Assembly: GCA_011033025.1 (NCBI GenBank)
Contig: WFMF01000040.1
Coordinates: forward strand, 186,001 to 250,000
Direction: 5' to 3'
Length of the DNA: 64,000 bases
From: Beroe forskalii
Lineage: Eukaryota > Ctenophora > Nuda > Beroida > Beroidae
In this document: piece after piece, positions 14,001-25,500 of the stretch
Numbering within the stretch: position 1 is the first letter of the stretch
Layout of the letters: every line of letters starts with the position of its first letter
Position numbers and translations under genes: made by a program
The notes under the pieces: generated by a model
Databases searched by the model: none
Told to the model about the DNA's origin: nothing
What the model saw: the letters and a program-made list of their open reading frames with translations, nothing else

Positions 14001-17000
14001 CAAACACAAGCAAATATCCCACGCATAATTATAGATCTTTAGAGTACGTTATCACAAGTTTTGCGGTACAATACAGCTGCGAGGGCTTGAGGCAGTCATC
14101 GTAAATGTACAACAGACTTTTGTCAGGATGATTCTTACTCTCCACAACATAAATGAAGCTGCACAATTGTTAAACACAATGAAATACTTAGTTATTATAA
14201 GTCACGGTTATAATTTGGCGGCTTTTGAACAGTATGGTAAGTAAGTAATTGCCAATTTGGTTTCGTTTATGCTAATTTCATTGGGAATTTCAATGCTAAT
14301 TTCAATGAAAATTCGGTCGTTTGGACGTTTGGGTCGCCACTAACGTGGCTGTTGGTTGTCGAGCGACGCTCTCTTGATCGCTAGGGTTCTGTCACTGGGT
14401 CCGGGTTACACATCCTCCAACAGCAACTCCCTTCTCGACTGGTGTACTGAACGAGGGGCTGGAGTACGTGGACATCACTGATCCCAACTGTGATCCCTGC
14501 TAAACCCTTCAAAATGTATCAAAATGTATGTATATACATATACAATATACATGTACATACCGACAGTGTACGTGCTGGCATCCGTTATCTTGAGCACAGT
14601 AGCAGGCTCCCACGAGTTATCTTTCTTCACTTCAACCGTACTGTGTACCTGGAGTAAATAGAGTGTGTAACATACGTGTATAGTTTGTACAGAGTGTATA
14701 GTGTGTATATGCGCTGTTTTATAGGGTGTATATGTATAGTGTGTAATATACGTGGTCATAGTGTGTATTGTGTGTACATACTACATATGTATGGTGTGTA
14801 AATGTGTGTACAATGTGCTGACCTTCTTCACTTCCACAGTGCTATGTACCTGGAGAGTAAGTGTGTTACATACGTGTATAGTTTGCATTTGTATAGTGTG
14901 TAAACTGTGTAATATACATGTATAGCTTGTATAGAGTGTATAGTGTGCTGTATGTATGTGTGTATAGTGCGTTGACCTTCTTCACTTCCACCGTGCTATG
15001 TACCTGGAGTTCAAATACGTGTAACAATGTTTGTATAGTGTGTACTGTGTATATATGTAGTGTAAATGTGTGTAAATGAGTGAAACATACGTGTATGGTT
15101 TGTATAGAGTGTATAATGTAGTGAGTAATATAGTGAGTCAATAGTGAGTCAATAGTGAGTAAATAGTGAGTAAATACTAAATATGTGTTGTCCTTCTTCA
15201 CTATGTTCCTGGAGTGCAATTACATTTCTTAATGTATATGTATAGTGTGTACTGTGTATGGTTTGTACTGTGTAAATGTAGTTTTTATCGTGTGTAAATG
15301 TGTGATATACGAGTATCGTGTGTCAATTTTCCAAATTTCCCTGCCTCCATTTCCTTTTTCTGAGTTTGGGACTGGTTTTAAGCAGATCAAGAGTTGAAAA
15401 ACCGGTTAAAATCAGTGACAAAAAACTATATTTCAAGTCAGAAATGATTGGAAATCGGCGTAAAAGTCTAAGAATCGGAAGGCTTTGGTTTTGATTGGGT
15501 AACCAACCCCAATCTTACCTTTATAATCCCTCTGACATTTTCTTGAGTCACTGTTGCAGAACCAGTACCTGGCTTGTTCCAAGATACCTGAAAATAATCA
15601 ATTTTACGGTAGTTGTATTTGTTACAATAGCATGTAACGTAATCATTCGGAAACCCTCCTCCCCCTAGGTGATTACGTAATATGTGAACGATCCCTAATC
15701 ATGGCATTTCTCCTTTCAATACATCTAAAGACGGTTTTAATCGACCTTGGAGCATGGTTTTAGAAGCGGAAATAAATTCAAATCATGTGAAATCGGGAAT
15801 ATAGGCCTATTTTCAAGGTGAATTGATCAATTGATTTAAATTCGACCATTTATTTTCTGATTGCTGTTTTTACTCTAGAATCCAGCTTCCGTCCAGAACA
15901 TGATTATTTCATCTTTGGGGGCGCTGGAGAATATGCTAGCATCCTACTACATACAATTTTTGATCATGGAGAAAGAAGAATCCAGCATTTTAGGTCGGGT
16001 CAGTGCCATCTTCAAAAGAAATACCTAAGGGACCTTAATCTTAATGTCTATAAGGATTATGTTACTAGTAACCAGGAACAATTGTTAAACTTGTTCACTA
16101 GATTGTTTAACGATTACCGGCAAAAATATAGATCTAGACATAATATAACATTATGCTACAGCCGAATTTGGTTTGTTAATTCATGTTTAGGAAAAATAGA
16201 CGCCGTCTTTCTATCAGACATGTTCCCCAAACAACTGAATTTCTACAGGTCACAGACAAATCAAAAGCAGTTAAACTCACACCATAATCATGGTTACTAA
16301 TATTAATAACTTATTAAAAGTGTCAATGATATTGACAATGAAGATTGCACAGCCTATTTTTCATGCACGGCTTAACAACCACTCATGTTTAACTCATGGG
16401 CAGGGCAGATACTTTATCAAGCAAAGCATACAAATTGTACATTTTGACTCAAAGACTCAGAGTCATACATATAACAGCAATGTACAGAAGGTGTGATATT
16501 GAAGGGTTTAGTAACGAGTAAAAGGTACTAAACGTCTTATTACACACGAGGGCCGTAGGCCCGAGTGTGTAATATGGCATTAAGAAACCGAGGCCGAAGG
16601 CCGAGGTTTTTAATGCTGAGTTTAGTACCTTTTTACGAGTTATTAAACTGAATTATGCACCGACTTTACTCGAAAAAATGGCAATATTTTCAAACACAAG
16701 GAAATGTTTTAAATTAAGATATGAAGCTACAGTTTGCTCAGCTGTGCGAAATAAATTGTTACGCACTGTTCTACTGCACCATAATAAATTATTATGACCT
16801 ACAGTGCGTAATAAATCCGGATTTCGGCACTACAGTGCGTAATAATTTATTGCGCATGGTGCCTATAGGGTTTTTGAATACATAGCATAAACATGCCTGG
16901 AAGGTGCATAATGTAAGTTTGGAATTGAGTGGAATTCTGAAAAATTTAAGTTATTCTCTGCTTTCATGCACAATGGGAATAAATTTTGGCTTAAAACCGT

Positions 17001-19107
17001 AGACACTTTTTGTTTTTATGGCCGATTTTTTTTTGAATTCAGTAGATTTATACATTTTTTTTTTAAACAATTGTAATTTTGTTCATATTGTACATTGGCA
17101 ATGTAATCAAAGAAAGTATTTCTCTTAACAAACACACTGAAATGTTGAAATTAGGATTTGATGGGGATTGGGTTAAAAATTTCAGTAACAAAATTTGGGA
17201 TTAAAATAGGCTAATATTTGAGTTAAATGTACAATATTTGGTGATACGCCAAACAGCTAGGGAAAACGAGAGATTGCGGGTATAAAAAAGAGCTGTCAGA
17301 AGCTTCTATCACCTGAGTGGTAAAATGCCTTGTGTAGTAATAAAATTTGTATTTAAACTAAGCAAAAAAAAACTTTAATAAGTCACAAACACACGGCACA
17401 CGGCTTGTAGCTCAGTCCATGGGCACAGTGATGATATGAGAATTGTTATGGGATAAGGCTGTTGATAATGGCCGAATCCTAAACTATTCAAATTGCTAAT
17501 CAAAGTAGAGAAAATATGATCATGATATAGTATGTTTTATGCCTAATAATAATTTGGTAATTAATGGCTGATTGTTCTTAATCGGTAAATAAAATTGATG
17601 TCACGGTTGAAAGAGCTGTGTTACGCATATTTTCGATAAAGTATGGATCATGTTTAATTTTAACTAAATACTTATCAACATTGAAATTGGAGCTAATCCA
17701 GTTATCGTCAGAGTCGTCGGATTGCATTCTTAACAAAAATTTTTATATCTAGTTTTTGTACTGTTCAATAGTTGAGGGAAGATTATAAGCTTTGTCTTTA
17801 ATAAATGGCAGTAATAAATTCCAAAGCTTTGGACCATGGTACAGAAAATTACTCATGTAGTGATTAGTGGATAAAATTGGAACATAGATTCTTTGCTTGG
17901 CATGATCAATATGTAGTAGGTTGAACAGATACGAGGGTGTTTCTGTTAGGCGGAGGTTTGCTATACAAGTTAACGTAAAATAATTACATAGGTTATGGAT
18001 GGTCAAAATACCATTTTCATTAAAAATTCGTTTAGTATGGCCTTTTATATGCTTGTCAATTTTTTTAATGTTAAATAAGTTACGGAGACACTTCTTTTGC
18101 AGTACAAATAGTTTTTGTAGTTTTGTTTCACTAGCAGCAGTGCCCCAAACTGAGATACCATAGGATAAGTGCGAATTAACTAGTGCATTATAAACAGAGG
18201 TACGAATTTTGTCATTAATTATGCGTCTCATATCCCAGAGGGATCCTATAGTTGACGATATTTTTTTACCTAGATAGGTAATATGACTGTTCCAATTAAG
18301 CTTTTCATCAATAATTACACCTAGGAACTTAGTTTGTTTAACACGTTTAAGTCTGTTACCAAAAAGATAATTCCTAGCCAATGTATGAATTTTTCAATTC
18401 GCAATTTTACCTGCAATTTGCCGATAATCAACTTTAAATACTGCCCTGGTCCGATTGGGAATATATTTTATGCATAACATGTATAAACATAACAACAATA
18501 TGGAATATAATTAGTTATATAAAAGGCACTTACCCTAATCTTGATATGCTTCTTGACATGCTTGATGGTAGCCTCACAGAATGCCCCTCTGTACTTGGCG
18601 CTCACTTCAGTCCCAATTTCCAGAACACAGTTTTCCTGTATAAAAATTCTTGTCAGAAATCTGGAAAAATCTGCTCTTTTATAGGTTAGGGTAAGGGAAT
18701 GGATGTGAAGCAATGGTTAGAAAAGTATAGGTAAAGGAAAGAGAGCATATGGAATAGAAGGTCAAAGGGAAGCACAGCCAGGGAAAAGGAAATTGAACAT
18801 CATTAAACAGGTAAAAAAGGAAAGGGAGTATATTGGCTTAAGGAGAAGGAAAAACAGCAAAAGCCAAGAGGTGGAAAGGGATCTTTCAAAGGGGAGGAGA
18901 AAGGATTATGAGGGATGGAAGATCAGAAGGGATGAGAAGCACAGGGAAAGAAAAGAAGTGATGGAAGGGGAACAGAAAAGTGACAATGATTGGTGATTGG
19001 ATCTAATTAAAGTTTCAAAGTGTAGGATATTATACATACATTATCTGATCATTAAACTTTTCAATAGCAAAATATTGTTAAAACAAATAGACTGAGCTTA
19101 CCGTCAT
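5055..19107 (-). CDS. arid4: ARID4-like chromatin protein (Tudor, ARID, chromobarrel), 3' part outside view
   Basis: ARID4 proteins are subunits of SIN3-HDAC co-repressor complexes in the nucleus. Thirteen coding exons, all in phase: 19102-19107 (ATG-ACG only), 18534-18635, 15519-15587, 14561-14648, 8105-8184, 7688-7791, 7264-7440, 6964-7070, 6623-6778, 6298-6431, 5930-6052, 5443-5674, 5055-5164, giving 496 codons. Recognisable pieces are the N-terminal Tudor ([16 protein letters not shown]), the second Tudor-like block ([10 protein letters not shown]), the family signature [17 protein letters not shown], the ARID domain ([20 protein letters not shown]) and the start of the chromobarrel (GQRVKVLYG). 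Exon 12 encodes a basic Arg/Ser/Thr-Pro stretch with repeated [10 protein letters not shown]. The last visible exon ends at a good donor (GTAAGT), so further exons are expected left of 5055. Instead the duplicated nucleotidase segment begins at 4931, so the gene is either interrupted by it or continues beyond the window. The start is placed at the only ATG adjoining the first coding donor; it gives M-T-E-N before the Tudor. Confidence 0.88.
5142..5294 (-). repeat. Duplicated 3' splice site of ARID4 exon 13
   Basis: The acceptor region of the exon beginning at 5164 (polypyrimidine tract, AG and about 13 nt of exon) recurs 95 bp upstream in the intron, with the decoy junction at 5259/5260. About 52 bp match with a few substitutions. 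The decoy loses exon similarity after ACGAGTCCAT, so it cannot replace the exon. Confidence 0.8.
9470..9595 (-). repeat. Degenerate interstitial telomere-like repeat
   Basis: Variants of GGGTTA (GGTTAGAG, GGTTATGG, GGTTAAGG, GGGTTTGG) run for about 110 bp. This resembles decayed TTAGGG, the ancestral animal telomere unit. A similar tract on the other strand lies at 21118-21205. Confidence 0.6.
9760..10260 (-). pseudogene. MULE-type transposase C-terminal relic
   Basis: Read on the minus strand with frame changes, the segment gives [17 protein letters not shown], then [14 protein letters not shown], then MWNVYD, and in another frame [17 protein letters not shown]. These occur in the order expected for the C-terminal part of Mutator-like (MULE) transposases: the 'KLAALAFVP' block, the 'YFE-TYIG' block, 'LWNVYD' and 'HPSLWKFI--L'. 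Frameshifts and missing flanks show it is inactive. The assignment rests on remembered family motifs. Confidence 0.55.
10325..10655. repeat. Array of GGGGATAAAA / TTTTATCCCC short inverted repeats
   Basis: GGGGATAAAA-GTCGCAG and its inverse TTTTATCCCC alternate at least six times, ending in a G-rich run near 10606. Related single copies lie at 9570-9670. The pattern suggests small fold-back units; no coding sense. Confidence 0.55.
10955..11245 (+). repeat. 87-bp tandem array, left part
   Basis: About three and a half units containing CCCGCCGCAGGCGAAAAATT, CCATCTGAATCTGCCTCTAA and AATTTGGTAATGTATAATTT. The array resumes at 12525, so the LINE fragment between lies inside one array. Confidence 0.8.
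11250..12523 (+). mobile_element. LINE ORF1 with its own 3' tail, no ORF2
   Basis: An open frame from 11361 ([19 protein letters not shown]) runs to about 11880, and a shifted frame continues to 12240. The first part is helical and coiled-coil-like. It then reads [17 protein letters not shown], and after the shift [20 protein letters not shown] and [15 protein letters not shown]. These are typical blocks of CR1/L2-type LINE ORF1 proteins, the nucleic-acid-binding partner of the RT. After ORF1 come about 280 bp of non-coding DNA and an (ACAA)n tail at 12511-12523. No RT follows, so this is a shortened, ORF1-only copy. One frameshift makes it inactive. Confidence 0.65.
12525..12995 (+). repeat. 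87-bp tandem array, right part
   Basis: About five and a half further units of the array at 10955-11245. The second half of one unit (CTGCGCCCTGCGGCGG region near 12870) has a small internal expansion. Confidence 0.8.
13000..13710 (+). repeat. Tandem repeat, about 155-bp unit, 4-5 copies
   Basis: The motif CATCTACCAGAGGAAAAAAG recurs with variation near 13008, 13167, 13325, 13482 and 13639. Each copy is followed by AAATATCGATC, AGCCAAAAC and TTTCCTTGTGTTTCAACAG. No coding frame spans it. Confidence 0.75.
14615..15320 (-). repeat. Expanded ARID4 intron with three decoy copies of the exon 4 acceptor
   Basis: A TATAGTGTGTA-rich minisatellite carries copies of the exon 4 3' splice site and exon start (coding VHSTVEVKK). 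The true junction is 14648/14649. Decoys are at 14849/14850, 15003/15004 and 15208/15209, the last degraded. Each decoy keeps CTCCAG followed by about 30 nt of exon and then GTCAGC or GTCAAC, so the first two could act as tiny exons of about 29 nt. Confidence 0.75.
15601..15702 (+). mobile_element. Half copy of the MITE seen complete at 54066
   Basis: Matches the right half of the element at 54066-54232 (GTAACGTAATCATT ... GTGAACGATCCC) and ends next to TAA, consistent with a 3-bp TWA target. Confidence 0.7.
15703..17748. other. ARID4 intron, no gene seen
   Basis: AT-rich intron. Near 16540-16625 a small palindromic element (GAGGGCCGTAGGCCCGAG and CGAGGCCGAAGGCCGAGG) recurs in related form near 44630-44700. 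At 16790-16865 there is a short repeat of ACAGTGCGTAATAA. No gene can be supported. Confidence 0.5.
17745..18381 (-). mobile_element. 5'-truncated LINE reverse transcriptase fragment
   Basis: An intact 210-residue frame on the minus strand corresponds to the region after the RT catalytic domain: [20 protein letters not shown] (thumb), LSYGISVWG (the 'Y-SPVW' block), [17 protein letters not shown], and [10 protein letters not shown] near the C-terminus. No FADD box or endonuclease remains. The fragment is sense-oriented to ARID4 and lies in its second intron. Its order and motifs are those of jockey-superfamily LINEs; the clade is uncertain. Confidence 0.8.
18636..19101. other. ARID4 intron 1
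   Basis: Lies between the ATG-ACG mini-coding exon and exon 2. The purine-rich stretch at 18730-18990 (AAGGAAAGGG-type) is low complexity and I do not regard its frame as a gene. Confidence 0.6.
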
Positions 19108-19439
19108 CCTTCAAGTGTTATCCTGTTCTCCACATAGAACAGTTTGATAGAGGTCTTCCAAGCTGATACTTCAGCAGTTATACCTTTAATGTTACACTTT
19201 CATTCCGTTCATTGCCTCAACTCACCTAACCTATTATGTAGGAATTTGTGTCATTTATGAATAAAAGTAAACAATTTGATTTAGTAACAATTCGATTTAG
19301 CAAGTGAACAAACTGTATAAATATGACTATGTCAGTATCCAATAGAAGAATGAAGTGAGAAATTTATTTCTTGGCTCTGTTCAACCAATTCATTCAATGA
19401 CAAATATATATTTTGAATATGTTGTTCCACATCCTCCTT

Positions 19440-20340
19440 GCTGAACATGACACTCCCTTCCCCTCCCTCTATGCATCCCTGCCGACTTTTGAAATCCACA
19501 CCCCACCTTCTGAGAACCTCTCATCACCACCAAACCTACCACAGAGGACAACACCATCAAGACCATCATCAACCTTTCTGACCACCACCTACCATGGCTG
19601 AGACTGAAGTCCCTTAGACTGAAGTTTGTTCCTACCCCCATCACTGAACCTACCCCTGACCTGGCCCCTGTCATCTAGAACATCACCAAACAAGGAGATG
19701 GAAAGGAAGCCTGTCACACATCAGGTTACCTCTGTATTGTCTGTCTATCACCCAAAACATGACACTACCCATGACAATCTGACTTGAGATCACTTAAGAA
19801 ACTCATTTTTTTCTGCAGACAAAGGCAATATCACCCCTGCTCTGACCAACCAATACATTGAATTAATTTCTTCTCAATATGCATTGAAAAGGTTAATGAC
19901 TACTTATACTGGGGTAGCTACACTCTTCTCTCATCCGACCCTACATTGTCCATCACCAAGAAGCTTGACAACGACCTCAAGAAGCTGCTAAAGGAGGAGA
20001 TCAACATGGCCTCTTCAAACTGATGCAGAACCTCCACCCCAGATGGCCTCACCTCTACGGCCAACCAATGATTTGCAATCCTGGATCACCCAAACTTCCT
20101 GCTGTCAACTTCTACAACACCCCTCTCACAAAACCTTCTCCCACATCCTGAAGCACCTGACACACATTCACCTCCAGCTCAAGGACTCCCTCGACTTTGA
20201 ATCCAGATTCCTTGCATCCCTCAACCCTTCCTACTTATACCACACCTCCTTCGTTGTCCAGTCCTTCAACACCTGCAACATGCATATCATCAACTCAACC
20301 ACAAACTTATCTTCTCATCAAAATATCTTCTAAATGTTTT
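19440..20340 (+). pseudogene. Penelope-like element relic
   Basis: Broken frames in order give LRLKFVPTPITEPTPDL (the 'LSKGL-FVPTP' block), SADKGNITPALTNQYIELI (the 'ADKGG-IVI' block), SITKKLDNDLKKLLKEEI, and PHLYGQPMICNPGSPKLPAV (the 'P-LYGLPKIHKPG-PLRPI' block). This series occurs in Penelope-like RTs. Several stops and shifts show it is dead. The polyadenylation-like AATAAA at 20341 may mark its end. Confidence 0.6.
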
Positions 20341-20834
20341 AATAAAATAAAGTGAAACCCTCAGGTCAGACACCCACAATGAATTACTTTTTAAATTCAC
20401 ATCACATTCAGGTAGTCAATCTCCAGAGGGGTGCCCCCAACCCAAGTGGCATCTGCATAGATGTTATCATCTGGCACCCAGGTGAGGGTACTGGTTGGGG
20501 ACAATAAGTGCAGCCAGGTGAGTTGCAGCAGAGCACTCAACTATGAGGAGCTACCACCTCCCCACACAAGACAAGGGAGGTGGTCAGTAAACATTGCATG
20601 AAAAAAATCACATCTATGTGCATAAAATACAATTAATTTAAATAATATTTATAAGGAGATATAAGCAGATTCACTGATACTACGAAGACATAACAAAATA
20701 TATTAAAATGAAATATTTTGACTTCACATCAAAACTCATTTCATAAAACAGTGTCCATGAGTAAATAAACATTATGTTGGATCTTCCAGCACAAGGATTT
20801 TTCTAAAAACCTGCTTAGGAGTTAGGAACCTGTT

Positions 20835-20920
20835 GTAGGATGTTACCCTACCCTCCGCCGCAACACGACCCTCCAAACCTCCGAGTGTTGCGCGCAGGGA
20901 TGGGAGAAATCCATCAAGGA
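20835..20920 (+). repeat. Short MITE with GGATTTnACCC-type ends
   Basis: TTACCCTACCCTCCGCCGC ... CAACACGACCCTCCAAA ... TTGCGCGC AGGGATGGGAGAAATCC. The same unit lies at 52066-52172 inside the nucleotidase exon interruption, where the ends are near-inverted repeats of each other (GGATTTTACCC / GGGTGAAATCC). Confidence 0.6.
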
Positions 20921-21087
20921 ACCTGCATAAGGATTTTTAATAGAACCTGCTGAGATAATCATAATAAACCAAAGAAGATATGAATTGAGTTTTTAAGCCC
21001 GCACAGGTTGTGATCAGGTTGCGGACGCGGGCGCGCCTGCCTGCACCGCCGAAATTGAGGTATGTGTCCCATATAACTCTGGCTGAG

Positions 21088-21630
21088 TGACGTCACAGAC
21101 CTAAAGGTCAATTTTTCTAAACCTAACCATGACCTTAATCCTAACCCTAACCTTAACAAATCCTGACCCTAATCGTGCACGTGACCCTAACCCTAGTCCT
21201 TAAAGCGCTAGGTGCGCTTAACTATATTTTTCTGACTGATGACTGACGTCATTATCATAGATAATGAAGAGCCAGGAGTTATATGGGACACTAGCCGAAA
21301 TTGAAGGCGTAGGGGTCAGACAACATCTGACATCGCACAGGTGTTCGTATGCGCCGCGCATTCCATTGCTATAGCTAAGCGCGCATCTGCTAAACACGTA
21401 TATCCCTGTGTGGCTCGCGCGGCGCGTAGGGAAGCGCGCGGCGCCTACACACACCTAGGCGGGCTTAAGAAAGCTCGTATAGGTGTGCGTACGCGCGCGG
21501 CGCTTCTCTAGGCGCACAACGCAAACAAAATAATAAATATGTCTAGCAACACGTTAACCAAACCATTTGAAACGACGGCGCGGCGCACGCAAAAGAGGGC
21601 TCTGATAAGAGTAACGCTGCGTGCTTCCAA
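21088..21630 (+). repeat. Telomere-like tract and GC-rich MITE debris upstream of the nucleotidase
   Basis: CCCTAACCCTAACC-type decayed telomere repeats occupy 21118-21205. At 21335-21510 several GCGCGGCG/CGCCGCGC inverted blocks related to the TA-flanked MITE family occur. No gene seen. Confidence 0.5.
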
Positions 21631-22534
21631 TTCCCTGAGGAAGTGCGCCCTACAACACAAACAAGGGTATACTTGTAATTGTTTAGCAATTATTGGCCGT
21701 TGACAAACCCTCGTGAGACGCCAGCAGTCATACATCGTACTACAAGATCTACAGATTCTTTTGACGTTAATAAACCCGGCATAAAATAACTACAATTGAC
21801 CAACGTTCCTAAGCCTGCATAGGTGTTTGTACGGGCTGCACTTCCCTTCTGAGGAAGTGCGACGTGAACAGGGATATACTGTATACGTGATTAGCAAAAT
21901 CAAAAGAATAAGATAAAGACCCAGGGTGATTTCTGAATATACATTTCATGATTCTAGATGGTGGTGCAGCAGTTAAAATGGGATGCTTTGTCCTAATAGT
22001 TGCTTTGAACCGAATTTCATTGCTGGGAAATGACATTGTTTCACTATATTTGTTTTCAAATGGTACATCCATTGCTTTATCAGAGTTCTAATTAATTTGG
22101 ACAACCTATAGCCAACTAATGCTTATTATTTTAATTATTGAGTAGAATATTTTTGGCATTCCGCACTGCTGTGCATAAGTCTTTTCTTAATAACTGTGTC
22201 TTAAAAATGCAATTATTATTATACAAAAAGTTAGAAATATTTTGACTTCAGATAATATTATAGTTTGTAATTGTGATACACCTCTCATTACATATGTTGG
22301 GTGCTTTCTCAACCTGTATTTTATAATATTTGACTCTCGTTGGAGATTTTTACCTGGGATTATTATTATTATTATTATCTTGCACCGACAATAGTATCCT
22401 GGCCCTTAATTTTATAAATGAAGCCAGCAGAGTATCCTCATCACACAAGTACTTTGTGTATTCAAGCTATTAGCCGAAATAATGATCATTATTAAAACTA
22501 ATTTTGTATAAGTTAACCTTACTGTAACTTAGAT

Positions 22535-25500
22535 ATGACTCAGGATGAAGCAATGGGAGCTGTGTGCACAACTCAGACTCCCCAAACCAACCACAAGCCA
22601 CAAGATTCCTCAAATACTCAAGTCCTGACTATTCTTCACTTCAATGATGTTTACAATATTGAGGTATGGTAAAGGTATCAGGTAATCATCATTCTTCAAT
22701 CACCATTATAGAGAAAGAAATTGAGAGAAAGTTCATTTGAACTTCAATCTCCCGACCATTATATCTTCACGAACCCTGTTGTCTCGGCCTTTTGGGGCGC
22801 GGTGTCTTCCACTGCGTGCCTGGGTTGGTGCTCTTTTCGGGGTGCGTTGCATTGCTGCGTCAAAAGTGCTTGCAGGATGCCGCGCACCGCGAGAGGGCAT
22901 CATCATCCGGGCGCGCGGCGTGGTGCGCTGCACCTGGGAGGTCGGCACACCTGGGCCATGTTTAAAAATGGGTGATTTATTGGGATAAGGAAAGGAATTG
23001 ATTTGATTTGACTTTTATTATGTATTGAAAATGTTGATAAAAAATAAATTTTGTTTCCCTTCATTAACCCCACTGCTTGTAGACTTGTCTGCCCTCCAGA
23101 GCCAGACACTACATCTCTGTGGAGCTCACTCTACATTCTCTTTTATGTCTAGTTTTGAAGAATCATTTTAAAGTAACCTAATTTGGATTATGAATTATGA
23201 ATTGCCTGTAACAAGAAGCTAATGACAGTTTTATTGCTTTAGCCTCGTGAACAGGAGCCAGTGGGAGGTGCAGCTAGATTTGTACAGAAGCTCACAGATC
23301 TGCTGGCTCAGGAGGACATGTTGGTTTTGTTCAGTGGAGATGCCTTCAACCCTTCTCCAAGTAAGATAGAAAATATGATACTTTTGAATTTATGAATATT
23401 CTGTGGTATGAGGTATACACTAGTTGATGAAATCATATATGGGTAAAATGTATGATTCATTTTCAGTGAGCACAATGTTCAAAGGTGTACAGATGGTTCC
23501 AGTCCTCAATGCCTGTAATATTGGCTGTGCAGTCTATGGAAACCATGATTTTGGTGAGTGATAGCATAGTTACTGTAAAAAATAGGCCACTTCTGAACTT
23601 TCACTTGCTGCCCAGTAAACCCTGACTGTCTCCCTTGTACAAATTTCATTAAACCAATAGGGAATAAGGTTCTAGGTCATTTTGCCAAACTGATATTATT
23701 ATCATGATATAATCATTTCAGACTTTGGCCTGGACGACCTTATTGACTTGAAGAACTCATGCAATTTTCCTTGGTTGATGACAAATGTTGTAGACAAAGA
23801 GGTTTCATACATCCTATTTCCTTAGGTCCATCGTTTTTCACTATTTAATATTACACATGCCATCCTAATCTTGAGCTCAAATGAATAAAATTTTATCTAT
23901 CTACTTTTACAGTAGGTACAGAAATGCCGAAATATTTTCATCCAACTTCCAAGTCTTTTATATAAAAAGTGCAATTCTTGCTACTGATTAAGGTAGTTCC
24001 TGAGTGCAACGCCTTCAATTTTTGCTGGCTGCAGCTGGCTGGAAGGAAATAAACATGGATAGAAATTATTAAGAAGCACAATTCTTGCTAATTCTTAATA
24101 ATGCCTATTATATATAATATATATTCCTTCATAGATATTAGATAGAAGGTAAATCTCCCTGGATCTAGAAGTAGGTAAATCTCCCTGGATCTTTGTATTC
24201 GGTATCATGTGGGGCGACAAAGCTCTTTGAATCGAGAGCTCTCTGCTCAATAGCTAACTATACATACTTACTATGGCAGATTCATTCCTATACATTAATT
24301 ATTTAGAGATTTCTATGTACACCAATTGCACACGTACCTACAATATTTGCTATAGGATTACACACTATGGATCGAGCTATTTTGAACTTTGTTGTTTAAA
24401 AGCTTTAGCATTTTATCTTCAGTTCTCAAATTTGGTTGTATATGTAGTGTTGTAAAGTTTAAAACCCCATCGTAGCTGTTAAAAATGTAAAGTGTTACAA
24501 GTGTAAGAGTTAAACAGTGTTTTGTTTTGTATTTTTATCCACATACTGCAGTACAGAGTTGCTGTTATATGTCTCTATGTATGATAGTGTTACCAATTGC
24601 AGTTATTTTAACACCTATCACACACACATAGCAGACTATGGCCCACACTCAAACGCCATGTATAGACAAATCATCGAATCTATAATGGTTCAGAACATGG
24701 TGATCATTGTTCAGAACATGGTGAATTGATGACGTCATTATCATGGTTCACAGTGGTGAATTTTTGAAGTCTAACAGTCGATTCTTTGTGTGTTGTCGAC
24801 TTATAGTAAAGTAGTAAAGAATAGCATGCAATCAAAAAGACGCTCCTTTGAAGTACATGCAATGTATTTAAAGGTATTACATGTACAATATAGTTATATA
24901 GACAATTGTTGCTTGTGTGGATCATTGCATGTACCACTCGTCACCTTCAAATCAAAAGGTGATAACTCGAGTTATCACCTTTTCAAAAAAACCTTACCAA
25001 GTGATTTAGAATATCATTGCGCACCTGTGAGTGAAATTTTGAAGTGATTTGAGCAAAATCAGCAACAAAATTTTTTTAAAAAGTTTTGTCAAAAAGTTAT
25101 AACCCGAGTTATTTCCTCCTAAAAATAATTTGAAATAATAAAATAAATTTCATAGGGCTATAACTCAACATATCACCTTTGGTAAAAAATTACAACAGTC
25201 CAAAATTCCGACAAAAAGTTATAACTCCAGTTATAACCCTATTTTTGAAAGATTGTTTAATATTTCTAACGATTTTCAGGTTATAACTTCAGTTATAACC
25301 CAGTTTGAAAGAAATTTTCACATATCTAGAGTTCTCAATTTGAAAAAATAAGAAATTGTAAGAATGTTTTAAGTACTTTAATGGGCCTTTGTTGTATTTT
25401 AAACAGTCTAATAGGACATCTAAGAATACCAATTTAGTATTTTCATTGTAGGTACTACCATGATATGGAAGTTCTTATGACTTGTGCTCTCGTGAGCATT

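Larger units (their letters stand above)
8185..14560. other. 6.4-kb ARID4 intron packed with repeats
   Basis: This intron between exons 4 and 5 has no host gene of its own. It holds a degenerate telomere-like tract, a MULE transposase relic, runs of hairpin-like TTTATCCCC repeats, two halves of an 87-bp tandem array split by a LINE ORF1, and a tandem array of about 155 bp. In 8190-9470 I see only AT-rich sequence. Confidence 0.7.

Noticed and set aside
17403..17430. tRNA-like A box (TGTAGCTCAGT)
   Set aside because: No B box (GGTTCGA) and no pairing acceptor stem within the next 90 bases.
18793..18996. Lys/Arg/Glu-rich small protein
   Set aside because: Purine-rich low-complexity DNA within ARID4 intron 1; no homology or conservation visible.
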